DNA from: Rodentibacter caecimuris
GTDB taxonomy: Bacteria > Pseudomonadota > Gammaproteobacteria > Enterobacterales > Pasteurellaceae
Assembly: GCF_001019715.1 (NCBI RefSeq)
Contig: NZ_BBXJ01000001.1
Span: 2,542,001-2,606,000 of the forward strand
Reading direction: 5' to 3'
DNA length: 64,000 nucleotides
Positions 1 to 7,751 of the stretch are shown piece by piece; positions within the stretch are counted from its first letter, which is position 1, and the number at the start of each line of letters is the position of its first letter. Both the position numbers and the translations under genes were made by a program. The notes under the pieces were generated by a model, which did no database searches, was not told the origin of the DNA, and saw only the letters and a list, made by a program, of their open reading frames with translations.

Positions 1-1
1 A

Positions 2-58
2 ACCGCGTTAGTTTACCTTAAAGTGAAAGGGTTTGACGATTTTTTACAAAAAATTTAA
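2..58 (+). CDS. possible 3' end of a plus-strand gene cut by the window start
   Basis: Frame 2 is open from the first base to a TAA at 56-58, giving 19 codons that end in ...DDFLQKI. The other two plus frames close at once. An inverted uptake-sequence hairpin follows at 76-106 and would suit convergent termination with rseB. The piece is too short to name, and its coding status is only a guess from the open frame and the terminator behind it. Confidence 0.3.
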   Translation, partial: TALVYLKVKGFDDFLQKI

Positions 59-75
59 TTACTTAAATAAGAGAT

Positions 76-106
76 AAAAAATGCGGTTAGAATCAACCGC
101 ACTTTT
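76..106. terminator. inverted uptake-sequence hairpin, likely bidirectional terminator
   Basis: A degenerate uptake core (AATGCGGTT, 79-87) faces a perfect AACCGCACT (95-103), with A and T runs outside the arms. It lies just after the rseB stop on the minus strand and after the partial plus-strand frame, so it can end transcripts from both sides. One A/C mismatch is present in the stem. Confidence 0.6.
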
Positions 107-109
107 CTT

Positions 110-1063
110 TTAGTTACCGAAAAACCGCACTTCCTGCACAATGCGCTTGGCGGTAGCAATAGGTAATTGTCCAATAAAGGTGATTTCTTTGTCGCCGACC
201 ACCTCGCTATACAGGGTATATTCGCCTTGTTTCCACACTTGATCGGGATTTAATTGTTGCCCTTCTGCCTTGGTGACATATAACGTGAAAGTAAACAAGC
301 CATCACTAAATAAACTGCTGTCAATCGTTTCTCCGTCAAATAAATCCTGACTGTGGCGAAGACTTTCAAACCCTTTCGGCAACCAGCTTGGTTTCCAGTT
401 TAGAGAAGAAACTGCATTTTGTGTTTCATTTAATAACGGTGGCATGGAAACTTTATTTAAATACTCAGTTAATCCTTTTAAGCGATCATCAATATAAAGA
501 GTGACTACACGGAACTGATTAAGCAATTTACCATCTCTATCAAGCATATCGCCACGCAATAATAAGCCGTTTTCTTCATCGACAAAAACCAAATATTGGT
601 AGCGAAAATCATCTTTCGGCACAATACGGACAGTATCGACAAAACGTCCGGCAACGCGGCTTTTCCCTAAGGGGATAAAATCATAGTTTTCCGCTAATTT
701 ATTAAAATTACTACGAATCACTGCCGGTAAAGCATCAACAATGCTTCCGCTGTTCAATGTAAAAGCCCGTGAATCCAATTGGAAATAGCTCACTAAATTA
801 TCACGCTGAATTATTTCTTTCTGATCGCCGTCCAATGTGACAAGCTGTGCGTAAATTTTGTTATCCCGTTTGATATGTCGATAACGGAAAGAATCCATAT
901 TAGAAGGCGACGTTTGCACAAAGGCAATTTCGTAATTGAGATTATTCACCGCATTCGCCATTTTTTCCAACGTTTTCTTTGCTGAAAGTTCTCCTGCAGA
1001 AACAGAAAAGCTAAACAAAGCTATAAGCAAAAGTGCGGTTAATTTGAAGGCGTTTTTTTTCAT
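110..1063 (-). CDS. rseB: RseB, periplasmic regulator of sigma-E
   Basis: The 317-residue protein has a signal peptide (residues 1-23, ending VSA before GEL). A MucB/RseB lipid-binding N domain (about 25-200) and a C domain (about 215-315) follow. In the known family RseB binds the periplasmic part of RseA and protects it from DegS until misfolded porins or lipopolysaccharide displace it. The length matches E. coli RseB (about 318). It follows rpoE-rseA on the same strand, but the 77-base gap to rseA holds a hairpin with a U run that may lower its expression. A perfect uptake sequence is embedded in the signal-peptide codons (LTALL). Identification is firm. Confidence 0.93.
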   Translation of the reverse strand: MKKNAFKLTALLLIALFSFSVSAGELSAKKTLEKMANAVNNLNYEIAFVQTSPSNMDSFRYRHIKRDNKIYAQLVTLDGDQKEIIQRDNLVSYFQLDSRAFTLNSGSIVDALPAVIRSNFNKLAENYDFIPLGKSRVAGRFVDTVRIVPKDDFRYQYLVFVDEENGLLLRGDMLDRDGKLLNQFRVVTLYIDDRLKGLTEYLNKVSMPPLLNETQNAVSSLNWKPSWLPKGFESLRHSQDLFDGETIDSSLFSDGLFTFTLYVTKAEGQQLNPDQVWKQGEYTLYSEVVGDKEITFIGQLPIATAKRIVQEVRFFGN

Positions 1064-1085
1064 AAATTCTTAACAATTCATAAAA

Positions 1086-1122
1086 AAATTCACCATGCCA
1101 TCGTGAGATTGGTGGTGAATTT
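1086..1122 (-). terminator. hairpin with U run between rseA and rseB (attenuator or partial terminator)
   Basis: A perfect 10-bp inverted repeat (AAATTCACCA at 1086-1095, TGGTGAATTT at 1113-1122) lies between rseA and rseB. Read on the minus strand the stem runs straight into seven T residues. This is the form of a rho-independent terminator inside an operon, so RseB may be made at a lower level than RpoE and RseA. Confidence 0.6.
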
Positions 1123-1140
1123 ATTTATTTTATTTAATAA

Positions 1141-1725
1141 TTATTTTACTTGATGAGTACCGATATTCAAGGTATCGGCATGCATACGACGCTGTAATTC
1201 ATAGTTTTGTAACATTGCGCCGATACGCCGATTTTTTTGTTCCATTTGATCAGCTGTTGCCACATCTTTAGTCGGCGCATTATAGCTGACTTCTTGGACT
1301 GCATTATTAAACGGCAATGTTTGTAAAACCGGAGTTTCCGGCGCATTATTTACGTCATTTTTTGCATTAAATGACTGCACGCCAAGCACGGCGACTAAAC
1401 ATACGCCGGCTGCGACAGCAATTTGAGCCATTGGCGCAAAGAAAGACTTAAATTTACGCATAAACGGCAAACGTTGTGTTTCTTCAGGTGTTGGCTGAGA
1501 TTGTGTGATTTCAACTCTTTCGATTTCTTCATGTTCAATTAAATCGGCCATTTTTGCGGTAAAATCAGCCCCTAAAATAACCGCACTTTCTTTACGCATG
1601 ACTGCACGAGCCACATGATACGTTGCCCAAGACTGGCGTAAAGATTCATTTTTACACAATTCCTCTGTGAATGCTGCATCCACTTGCTCGCCATCCATAT
1701 AGGCTGAAAGTAACTCTTTTTGCAT
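1141..1725 (-). CDS. rseA: RseA anti-sigma-E factor
   Basis: An inner-membrane anti-sigma factor that holds RpoE inactive until DegS and RseP cut it. The N-terminal cytoplasmic part (1-75, beginning MQKELLSAYMDGE) matches the sigma-binding domain. One membrane segment lies at about 99-118, followed by a periplasmic RseB-binding tail. The start was set at 1725 because it aligns with E. coli RseA and has GGAG seven bases upstream. An in-frame ATG at 1743 would add six residues and overlap the rpoE stop (TAATG). The protein is 194 residues. Gene order rpoE-rseA-rseB confirms the call. An rseC is not next to it here. Confidence 0.92.
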   Translation of the reverse strand: MQKELLSAYMDGEQVDAAFTEELCKNESLRQSWATYHVARAVMRKESAVILGADFTAKMADLIEHEEIERVEITQSQPTPEETQRLPFMRKFKSFFAPMAQIAVAAGVCLVAVLGVQSFNAKNDVNNAPETPVLQTLPFNNAVQEVSYNAPTKDVATADQMEQKNRRIGAMLQNYELQRRMHADTLNIGTHQVK

Positions 1726-1742
1726 TTTAAACTCCGACTTCA

Positions 1743-2318
1743 TTAACGTTGCATAAGCGGTTGTATTTTGTTTTCGATAATTTCACGCGCACGGAAAATT
1801 CGAGAACGCACAGTGCCTACGGGACAGTTCATAATTTCTGCGATATCTTCATAGCTTAATCCTTCTAATTCACGAAGGGTAATCGCACTCTTTAAATCTT
1901 CCGGCATACCGTTAATCGTATCAAATACGATTTTTTCCAGTTCGTCGGATAACATTTCATTTTCCGGCGTATCCACATCACGAAGATGAGTTCCCACATC
2001 ATAGTTTTCGGCATCATCTGCTAAAATATCTTCGCTTGGAGGGCGACGCCCCTGTGCCGTTAAATAATTTTTCGCCGTATTAACGGCAATTCTGTATAGC
2101 CAAGTGTAGAACGCGCTATCTCCCCGAAAAGATTCAATGGAACGATAGGCTTTTATAAAGGATTCCTGCACAACATCAGGAATATCATTACGCGAAACAT
2201 AGCGGGTAAGTAATCCGGCTACTTTATTTTGATAACGCGAAACTAATAAATTAAAGGCTTTTTTATCGCCTTGTTGTACCCTTTCTACCAAAGCTTGATC
2301 GGTTAGCTGTTCAGCCAT
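1743..2318 (-). CDS. rpoE: RNA polymerase sigma-E (extracytoplasmic stress)
   Basis: The 191-residue ECF sigma factor has region 2 at about 25-95 (core and -10 contacts, with QESFIKAYRSIESFRG) and region 4 at about 130-185 (helix-turn-helix with LSYEDIAEIMNCPVGTVRSR). It directs transcription of envelope-stress genes when RseA is degraded. The length equals E. coli RpoE (191). It starts 68 bases below a candidate sigma-E promoter (2383-2409), so it probably activates itself. It is the first gene of rpoE-rseA-rseB and is almost certainly functional. Confidence 0.97.
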   Translation of the reverse strand: MAEQLTDQALVERVQQGDKKAFNLLVSRYQNKVAGLLTRYVSRNDIPDVVQESFIKAYRSIESFRGDSAFYTWLYRIAVNTAKNYLTAQGRRPPSEDILADDAENYDVGTHLRDVDTPENEMLSDELEKIVFDTINGMPEDLKSAITLRELEGLSYEDIAEIMNCPVGTVRSRIFRAREIIENKIQPLMQR

Positions 2319-2382
2319 ATTTCTCCTAATGCTATGCCTAACACGCCTTAATACTCAAGACATCAAGCTCTCACTTGCTTTA

Positions 2383-2409
2383 TCTGACATAAGCGAGTTT
2401 AAAAAGTTC
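2383..2409 (-). promoter_or_regulatory. candidate sigma-E-dependent promoter of rpoE
   Basis: On the minus strand GAACTT (2404-2409) is followed after exactly 16 bases by TCAGA (2383-2387). This resembles the sigma-E consensus GGAACTT-N16-TCTRA, though the first G is missing. Its place about 65 bases upstream of rpoE suits the known autoregulation of this sigma factor. Confidence 0.5.
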
Positions 2410-2428
2410 AAAGGTTAAAAAAATAAAT

Positions 2429-2686
2429 TTAGGTGGTGGGTATTTTTTGTATGGTTTGAATATATTCCACCATATTTTGGAGTTCAATATCCTCAGATTT
2501 GCCACGGTTAAAAAACCAAGAGAAAAGCTGTAAATCGGTAGAGGCAAGCAATCGAATAAAAATATCTTTTTGCTTATCCGAGAGTTGATCAAAATGATGT
2601 TTGTAGAACGGCATAATGATTTTATCAAGTTCCAGCATTCCCCGACGGCAATCCCATTCAATGCGAAGTTTGTTATATTTTTCCAT
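2429..2686 (-). CDS. sdhE: SdhE/CptB family FAD assembly factor
   Basis: The 85-residue protein carries the family signature RRGMLELD (residues 14-21) and the small all-helical SdhE fold length (E. coli 88). SdhE helps attach FAD covalently to the flavoprotein subunits of succinate dehydrogenase and fumarate reductase, with the RGxxE motif essential. It lies upstream of rpoE on the same strand, separated by the rpoE promoter region. A start at 2686 gives MEKYNKLRIEWDCRRG, which aligns with the family. A longer frame overlapping it in another register has no support. Confidence 0.88.
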   Translation of the reverse strand: MEKYNKLRIEWDCRRGMLELDKIIMPFYKHHFDQLSDKQKDIFIRLLASTDLQLFSWFFNRGKSEDIELQNMVEYIQTIQKIPTT

Positions 2687-2742
2687 ATTCCCCTCTGTCT
2701 ATAAAAGTGCGGTCAATTTTTTCAAAGATTTTTAGTTTATTT

Positions 2743-2822
2743 GTAGGGACACACTGCGTGTGTCCGTTTGTAACATATTGAAATAATTTTATTTTTAAAG
2801 GACACTCGCAGTGTATCCTTAC
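2743..2822. repeat. REPIN-like pair of inverted GTAG-headed hairpins
   Basis: A GTAG-led palindrome, GTAG then GGACACAC-TGC-GTGTGTCC (stem 2747-2765), is repeated in inverted orientation about 30 bases away. The second arm (2798-2822) reads on the other strand as GTAAGGATACACTGCGAGTG and so on. Each arm folds by itself and the two arms can pair with each other. This is the layout of REPIN or MITE elements mobilised by RAYT-type transposases. No transposase is nearby. The 206 bases between sdhE and fruA otherwise hold only an uptake sequence at 2705. Confidence 0.5.
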
Positions 2823-2892
2823 GTTTTTCATTTTGTACATTTGCTATATAGTGCTAAAAAAACCCAAAAAAACCAAGCGCACTTTAGCTAGA

Positions 2893-4602
2893 TTATTCCG
2901 TTGCTGATTTCGGTTTAATCACCGCATAAATCACACCGGTTACCAAAGCCCCCGCGGCAATGGCGGCTAAATAACGCATGGGTTCGGAGACGAACGGAAT
3001 CACAAATAAACCGCCATGCGGCGCTTGTAATGTAATGTCTGAAGCCATTGAAATCGCACCGGCTGTTGCCCCTCCGACAACAGAACTGATAATCACACGA
3101 ATCGGATCCGCTGCCACAAACGGCAATGCGCCTTCTGAAATAAAACATAATCCTAATACAAAAGAGGCTTTTCCGGCATCCCGTTGGTTGGCGGTAAATT
3201 TATTGCGAGCAATCCAAGTAGCAATCGCCATACCGATTGGCGGCACCATACCTGCTGCCATAATAGCTGCCATCGGAGTATAAACTTGTGATGCAATAAG
3301 CCCCGTACCGAAAGTATAAGCGGCTTTATTAATTGGTCCGCCCATATCAACGCACATCATTGCCCCGACAACAGCACCAAGAATTAAAGCATTAGCTTGC
3401 CCCATAGAATTTAACCATTCAACTAAGTTATCCATAATAACTTTAATTGGCGGGATAAAAATATAAAGCATTAATAAACTAACTATTCCAGTTCCCAGTA
3501 AAGGTAAAATTAAAATTGGCTTTAATGATAAAAAACTTGCTGGTAACTTAATAGTAGTATTTAAAAGTTTGACAATATAACCTGATAAGAAACCTGCTAA
3601 AATACCGCCTAAAATACCTGCGCCACCTAAATTAGTGAGATTACCATCAACAAGACCTAATTCACCTTTGTATGCAAGCATACCACTTACAAAACCAACA
3701 ACTAAACCCGGTCTATCCGCGATAGAATAAGCAACATAACCAGCAAAAGCAGCTATCATCAATCCAAACGCTGTATCACCAATATATTTAATATCAAAAG
3801 CTAATGTTCCTAAATTTTCCTTATCTCCCGCATAAATACCACCTAATGCAAAAGCAATAGCAATTAATAATCCACCAGCAACAACGAAAGGCAACATATG
3901 GGATACGCCTGTCATCAAATGTTTGTAAATACCTTTTTTCTCACCTTTTTCCTCGGAGTTTGCCGCTTTGGCGCTACCGCCCTCAAACACTTTGGCTTCT
4001 TTAAAGGCTTTATCAAATTCTTGTGCCGTTTTCTTTAATGCTAAACCGGTGGAAGTACGATACATAGGTTTGCCTTTAAATTTGTCTAACGGCACATCAA
4101 TATCCGCCGCCACAAAAACAAGATCGGCAGCCGCAACTTCTTCCGGCGTAATTTCATTACCCGCACCCACCTGACCGCGGGTTTCCACTTTTACATTCCA
4201 ACCCTGTTTTTTCGCATAAGCTTCGATAGCCTCTGCAGACATAAAAGTATGCGCCACGCCCGTTGGACAGGCGGTAACGGCAACAATATTTTTTACCTTG
4301 GAAACACCGTTAAAACTAACCGCACTTTCCGGTGCAACATAATCCACCGCTTGAGTTTGTGCATTTGTAAGGGTTACTTCCGGTGCATTCATTGCACTTT
4401 CTTCGCTCACCAGTAAGACTTTTTTGCCTACCAAGGCAGAATTATTTGGCAATGTTGCCCCCACAACGAGAGCAATATCCGCCTCAGCAAGGTTTTCTGT
4501 TAGCGATATATCGGCTTTCTGTGCCGCTGCACGAAATACCTCACGCAACAAATAGGCTTTTGCGCTACCTACATTATCTGATTGGGTTAAAAATAACTTC
4601 AT
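2893..4602 (-). CDS. fruA: PTS fructose transporter, EIIB'BC
   Basis: Membrane component of the fructose phosphotransferase system, which imports fructose as fructose-1-phosphate. Domains in order: a degenerate IIB-prime (about 1-95), IIB (about 104-205) with the phosphorylated Cys112 in TACPTGVAHTFMSAEA, and a long IIC membrane domain (about 225-565). The total is 569 residues from the ATG at 4602, chosen because AAGGAT lies in front of it. A TTG at 4617 would add five residues and overlap the end of fruK. It is last in fruB-fruK-fruA, with a 4-base gap after fruK. Confidence 0.95.
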   Translation of the reverse strand: MKLFLTQSDNVGSAKAYLLREVFRAAAQKADISLTENLAEADIALVVGATLPNNSALVGKKVLLVSEESAMNAPEVTLTNAQTQAVDYVAPESAVSFNGVSKVKNIVAVTACPTGVAHTFMSAEAIEAYAKKQGWNVKVETRGQVGAGNEITPEEVAAADLVFVAADIDVPLDKFKGKPMYRTSTGLALKKTAQEFDKAFKEAKVFEGGSAKAANSEEKGEKKGIYKHLMTGVSHMLPFVVAGGLLIAIAFALGGIYAGDKENLGTLAFDIKYIGDTAFGLMIAAFAGYVAYSIADRPGLVVGFVSGMLAYKGELGLVDGNLTNLGGAGILGGILAGFLSGYIVKLLNTTIKLPASFLSLKPILILPLLGTGIVSLLMLYIFIPPIKVIMDNLVEWLNSMGQANALILGAVVGAMMCVDMGGPINKAAYTFGTGLIASQVYTPMAAIMAAGMVPPIGMAIATWIARNKFTANQRDAGKASFVLGLCFISEGALPFVAADPIRVIISSVVGGATAGAISMASDITLQAPHGGLFVIPFVSEPMRYLAAIAAGALVTGVIYAVIKPKSATE

Positions 4603-4606
4603 TCTA

Positions 4607-5548
4607 TTATCCTTCAATCACAGTAATTTTTACTTGGTTTAAAATCGGCTTTAATAAGGCTGGATCACTTACGCCCACATTACTTTGTGATACCGCAAAG
4701 GCTGAAACCGCACTGGCAAATGCAAGGGTTTCTGCTTTAGCGAATCCTTGCGCAAAGCCATAAATTAAGCCGGCGACCATTGAATCGCCTGCGCCTACGG
4801 TGCTTACCACATTTTCACACTTTGGCGGTTGGGCTTTTATAATGCCTTCATGATTGATCCACAATGAACCTTCCGCCCCCATAGAAATGATGACATTTTC
4901 AATGCCTTGATTGCTTAATTGCTGTGCGGCATTAATAATTTCTTCCTCAGTATTAAGTGAATGGCCAATCCAAGCCTCTAATTCACGATGATTCGGTTTT
5001 ACCAACCAAGGGTAGGCTTTCAAACCGGCTGTCAGTGCCGCATTGCTACTATCCAATACCACTTTTACACCGGATTCATGAAGTTGGTTTAACCAATCGG
5101 CAAATAATTCCGGCGTAACCCCTCTCGGCAAACTACCGCATACCGCCACGATGTCATAATCAAGGCAATAAGCCAAAGTATCTGCGACAAATTGCTGCCA
5201 AGATTGCGGGCTGATTTCATAACCAAGAAAATTTAAATCCGTTACATCGGCTTCGGTTTCCGTAATTTTTACATTAATACGGGTTTTACCGGTAACGCGG
5301 TGAAATTTATCTTCCAAATTTTTCTTTTTGAACATTTGTTCAAAATCACCGGCGTTGTCTTCCCCTAAGAATCCGCCAACGGCAACTTCTTCCCCTAAAT
5401 CATTCAATACATTTGCCACATTAATGCCTTTGCCGGCAGGAAAAAGCCCTAGTGTTTCCACGGTATTGACTTCACCCAATTCAATGCGTGGCAAACGACC
5501 GACTAAATCATAAGCGGTATTTAAGGTAATGGTTGCAACTTTTGCCAT
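4607..5548 (-). CDS. fruK: 1-phosphofructokinase
   Basis: PfkB-family sugar kinase (313 residues) that phosphorylates fructose-1-phosphate to fructose-1,6-bisphosphate. It shows the N-terminal sugar-binding signature GLFPAGKGINVANVL (about 35-49) and the C-terminal ATP/catalytic signature VGAGDSMVAGLIYGF (about 251-265) with its catalytic Asp. It is packed tightly between fruB (2-base gap) and fruA (4-base gap), so the three genes are one transcript. The length is typical (E. coli 312). Confidence 0.95.
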   Translation of the reverse strand: MAKVATITLNTAYDLVGRLPRIELGEVNTVETLGLFPAGKGINVANVLNDLGEEVAVGGFLGEDNAGDFEQMFKKKNLEDKFHRVTGKTRINVKITETEADVTDLNFLGYEISPQSWQQFVADTLAYCLDYDIVAVCGSLPRGVTPELFADWLNQLHESGVKVVLDSSNAALTAGLKAYPWLVKPNHRELEAWIGHSLNTEEEIINAAQQLSNQGIENVIISMGAEGSLWINHEGIIKAQPPKCENVVSTVGAGDSMVAGLIYGFAQGFAKAETLAFASAVSAFAVSQSNVGVSDPALLKPILNQVKITVIEG

Positions 5549-5550
5549 CG

Positions 5551-7080
5551 TTATTCCCCTTTTCCTTCACCAAGACCGGATTCAATAGCAAGGCGAATGC
5601 CCTCGATGGCTTCTTTTGCCTGTTCGCCGGTTGCCACAAATCGTAAACGGGAACCTTTCACTACCCCCAATGCCACAATTTTCATTAAACTTTTTGCACT
5701 AACCAGTTGGGAATTGCGATCCAGATTCTGCACTGCAACAGAGGCGTTGTATTTTTTCACTTCATTGACTAATACGGCGCTTGGACGGGCATGTAAACCG
5801 TGTTCATTATGGATAACAAATACCGCTTCAATGGCATCGGAAGGTAAATCTTTATCTTCTGCTACAGTCGGTGTAGCGGTTTGTTCGCCGACAATCTCAA
5901 TAACATCTGGTTCTGTCGGCGGTACTGCTGAAACATTTTCACCTAATCCTTCGGCAATCACTTTACCAAGAGATTCGATCGCTTGTTTGGCATCGTCCCC
6001 TTCCGCCACAAAACGCAAGCGATGACCTTGTGTCACACCAAGAGCGACAATTTTCATCAGACTTTTTGCGCTCACCGGTTCGCTACCGCGGGTAATATTT
6101 TGTACAGTGATTTTTGCCGCAAATTTTTTCACTTCATTGACTAGTACGGCACTTGGACGAGCGTGTAAACCATGTTCGTTGCGAATAGTAAATATCCCTA
6201 CCACCGCATTAGCAAGCGCTGTTTTTTGTGCTTGCGTTGAACCGGAAAGCGCTGCATTTTCACCTAAAAGTGCGCTCAAAATAGCGGAAGAATTTCCCTC
6301 TAATAAAGCGGTTTGTACATTTTCCTCTAATAAACGGGTTAATACCGGATTAATAGCGTCATTGACGGCAGAAACAGTAATAACACCTTTCACCGGTTTT
6401 CCATTATGGTTAAAAATCGTTTTTGCCCGACTAAATGTTAAGGCATTTTTTACATTGCCGGAAACCGCATCAGTGACCCACAAGCCTTTGCCTAAAGGTA
6501 AAGCGGCATTGCCAATCACTTCGGAAACAAAGCTATTTTCTACCGCACTTTGTGCTTGTAATTGACCGGCATTCATCGCAACCAAAGTGAGTAAACTTTG
6601 CGTCTCAATATCTAAGCGAATGTTTTCTTCGGGAATGATAAAATTCTCACTTGTTTCGCCCATTAAAACGGCACGGAATTGCGCGACATCCGTTAATGTG
6701 GCTAATTTTGCTGCAACCTCTTCATCGCCAAGTACGTGGGTTAATTGGCGTAATAACGCCAAGTGTTCATCGGAACGTGCGGCAATACCAATCACAACGT
6801 AGGCAATATTGCCTTCCCCCCATTCTATCCCTTGAGGAAATTGAAAAACTTGCACGCCGGTTTTTTTCACCATATCGCGTGTTTCCAATGTGCCGTGAGG
6901 AATCGCAATACCGTTTCCTAAAAAAGTGGAAGTTTGCTGCTCACGCACTAACATTCCTTGTAGATATCCCTGTTCTACATTGCCGGCATTTTCCAATGCA
7001 TTCGCCACCATCTCAATGGTTTGTTGTTTGGTTTCTGCAATGGCATTTAAATGAATGTTGCTTTCCGAAAGTTCTAACAT
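5551..7080 (-). CDS. fruB: PTS fructose EIIA with two HPr domains (diphosphoryl transfer protein)
   Basis: Soluble phosphocarrier feeding FruA. The 509 residues hold an EIIA domain (1-145; phosphorylation site His62 in AIPHGTLETRD), a middle linker domain (about 150-285) and two consecutive HPr domains. Each HPr domain carries NEHGLHARPSAVLV, with phospho-His at about 306 and 430. E. coli FruB has only one HPr-like domain (376 residues); the H. influenzae protein is, as far as I recall, similarly long. The two HPr copies share most of their length, showing an internal duplication. First gene of fruBKA. No clear Cra site was seen in the short upstream gap. Confidence 0.94.
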   Translation of the reverse strand: MLELSESNIHLNAIAETKQQTIEMVANALENAGNVEQGYLQGMLVREQQTSTFLGNGIAIPHGTLETRDMVKKTGVQVFQFPQGIEWGEGNIAYVVIGIAARSDEHLALLRQLTHVLGDEEVAAKLATLTDVAQFRAVLMGETSENFIIPEENIRLDIETQSLLTLVAMNAGQLQAQSAVENSFVSEVIGNAALPLGKGLWVTDAVSGNVKNALTFSRAKTIFNHNGKPVKGVITVSAVNDAINPVLTRLLEENVQTALLEGNSSAILSALLGENAALSGSTQAQKTALANAVVGIFTIRNEHGLHARPSAVLVNEVKKFAAKITVQNITRGSEPVSAKSLMKIVALGVTQGHRLRFVAEGDDAKQAIESLGKVIAEGLGENVSAVPPTEPDVIEIVGEQTATPTVAEDKDLPSDAIEAVFVIHNEHGLHARPSAVLVNEVKKYNASVAVQNLDRNSQLVSAKSLMKIVALGVVKGSRLRFVATGEQAKEAIEGIRLAIESGLGEGKGE

Positions 7081-7112
7081 TCTTACTCCTTAGTCTAAGA
7101 TTTAGAAAAAGA

Positions 7113-7147
7113 AAAACTGTTGATAGCATTACTCTAGCAACAGTTTT
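7113..7147 (-). terminator. intrinsic terminator of the lipoprotein gene
   Basis: A 10-bp stem, AAAACTGTTG (7113-7122) and CAACAGTTTT (7138-7147), lies just after the lipoprotein stop. On the minus strand it is followed by TTTTTCTTTTT. It separates that gene from fruB, whose promoter must lie in or just beyond this gap. Confidence 0.75.
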
Positions 7148-7152
7148 ATTTA

Positions 7153-7674
7153 TTATTTAGATGTACAAATTCTTAACAATTCATCGCTACCTTTTGCGAT
7201 GTATTCATCATTTTCGCCACGCGCTTTACCTTTCTTCAAATCACGCATTGCGTCATAAATTCCCTGAGTAATACTTGGTGAATCTAATTTATTCCAGCAA
7301 GTTTGGCTTAAACGATTGAAATTATTTTGTAAGGCTTCGGCGTGCAATACACCGCTATAATAAGCATAAACATCGGAATCATGCCCGCCACTGTAAAGTT
7401 TGTCTTGGATTTGCTTAATCGGCACTAAAATACGCCCTAAATACCAGTCATTAGCACCACTGGCAAAATTGTCTACATAGAAATCTTCATTTACACGACC
7501 TTTATATGTCGCCACTGTTGCCTCATAAGCCGCAGCATAAGATTTTTGATCAATCTTGTCTTCATCCAAATTAATCACTTTCTTGTCACTATCCATAAAA
7601 GGAATATAGGACGTCATTGAGGAACAAGCTGCTAAACTAATGGAAAACAATAAGATAGAGATTTTTTTTAACAT
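7153..7674 (-). CDS. conserved lipoprotein of unknown function
   Basis: The 173-residue protein has a clear type II signal peptide with lipobox LAAC (Cys17) followed by SSM, so it should be lipid-anchored; Ser after the Cys suggests the outer membrane. The mature part is mostly charged and helical with no motif I recognise. Two further cysteines (in QTCWNKL and LLRICTSK) could form a disulfide. It stands alone, between paeA and the fru operon, with its own terminator. Secretion is well supported and function is unknown. Confidence 0.75.
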   Translation of the reverse strand: MLKKISILLFSISLAACSSMTSYIPFMDSDKKVINLDEDKIDQKSYAAAYEATVATYKGRVNEDFYVDNFASGANDWYLGRILVPIKQIQDKLYSGGHDSDVYAYYSGVLHAEALQNNFNRLSQTCWNKLDSPSITQGIYDAMRDLKKGKARGENDEYIAKGSDELLRICTSK

Positions 7675-7751
7675 AATGATTATTCCTATTTCAACTTAAA
7701 AATAAATCGTCGCCATTATACTGACTGCGGGGGATTAAGCAAGAAAGCGGG

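Noticed and set aside
2380-2661. 93-residue minus-strand frame overlapping sdhE
   Set aside because: It runs in another register over sdhE, which has a clear family signature; the alternative protein has no coding character.
5597-6025. Plus-strand frames of over 140 codons opposite fruB HPr domains
   Set aside because: They appear twice because the HPr domain is duplicated; not genes.
6651-7160. Plus-strand frame of 169 codons opposite fruB
   Set aside because: Shadow of the strongly conserved fruB coding sequence; no ribosome site or family.
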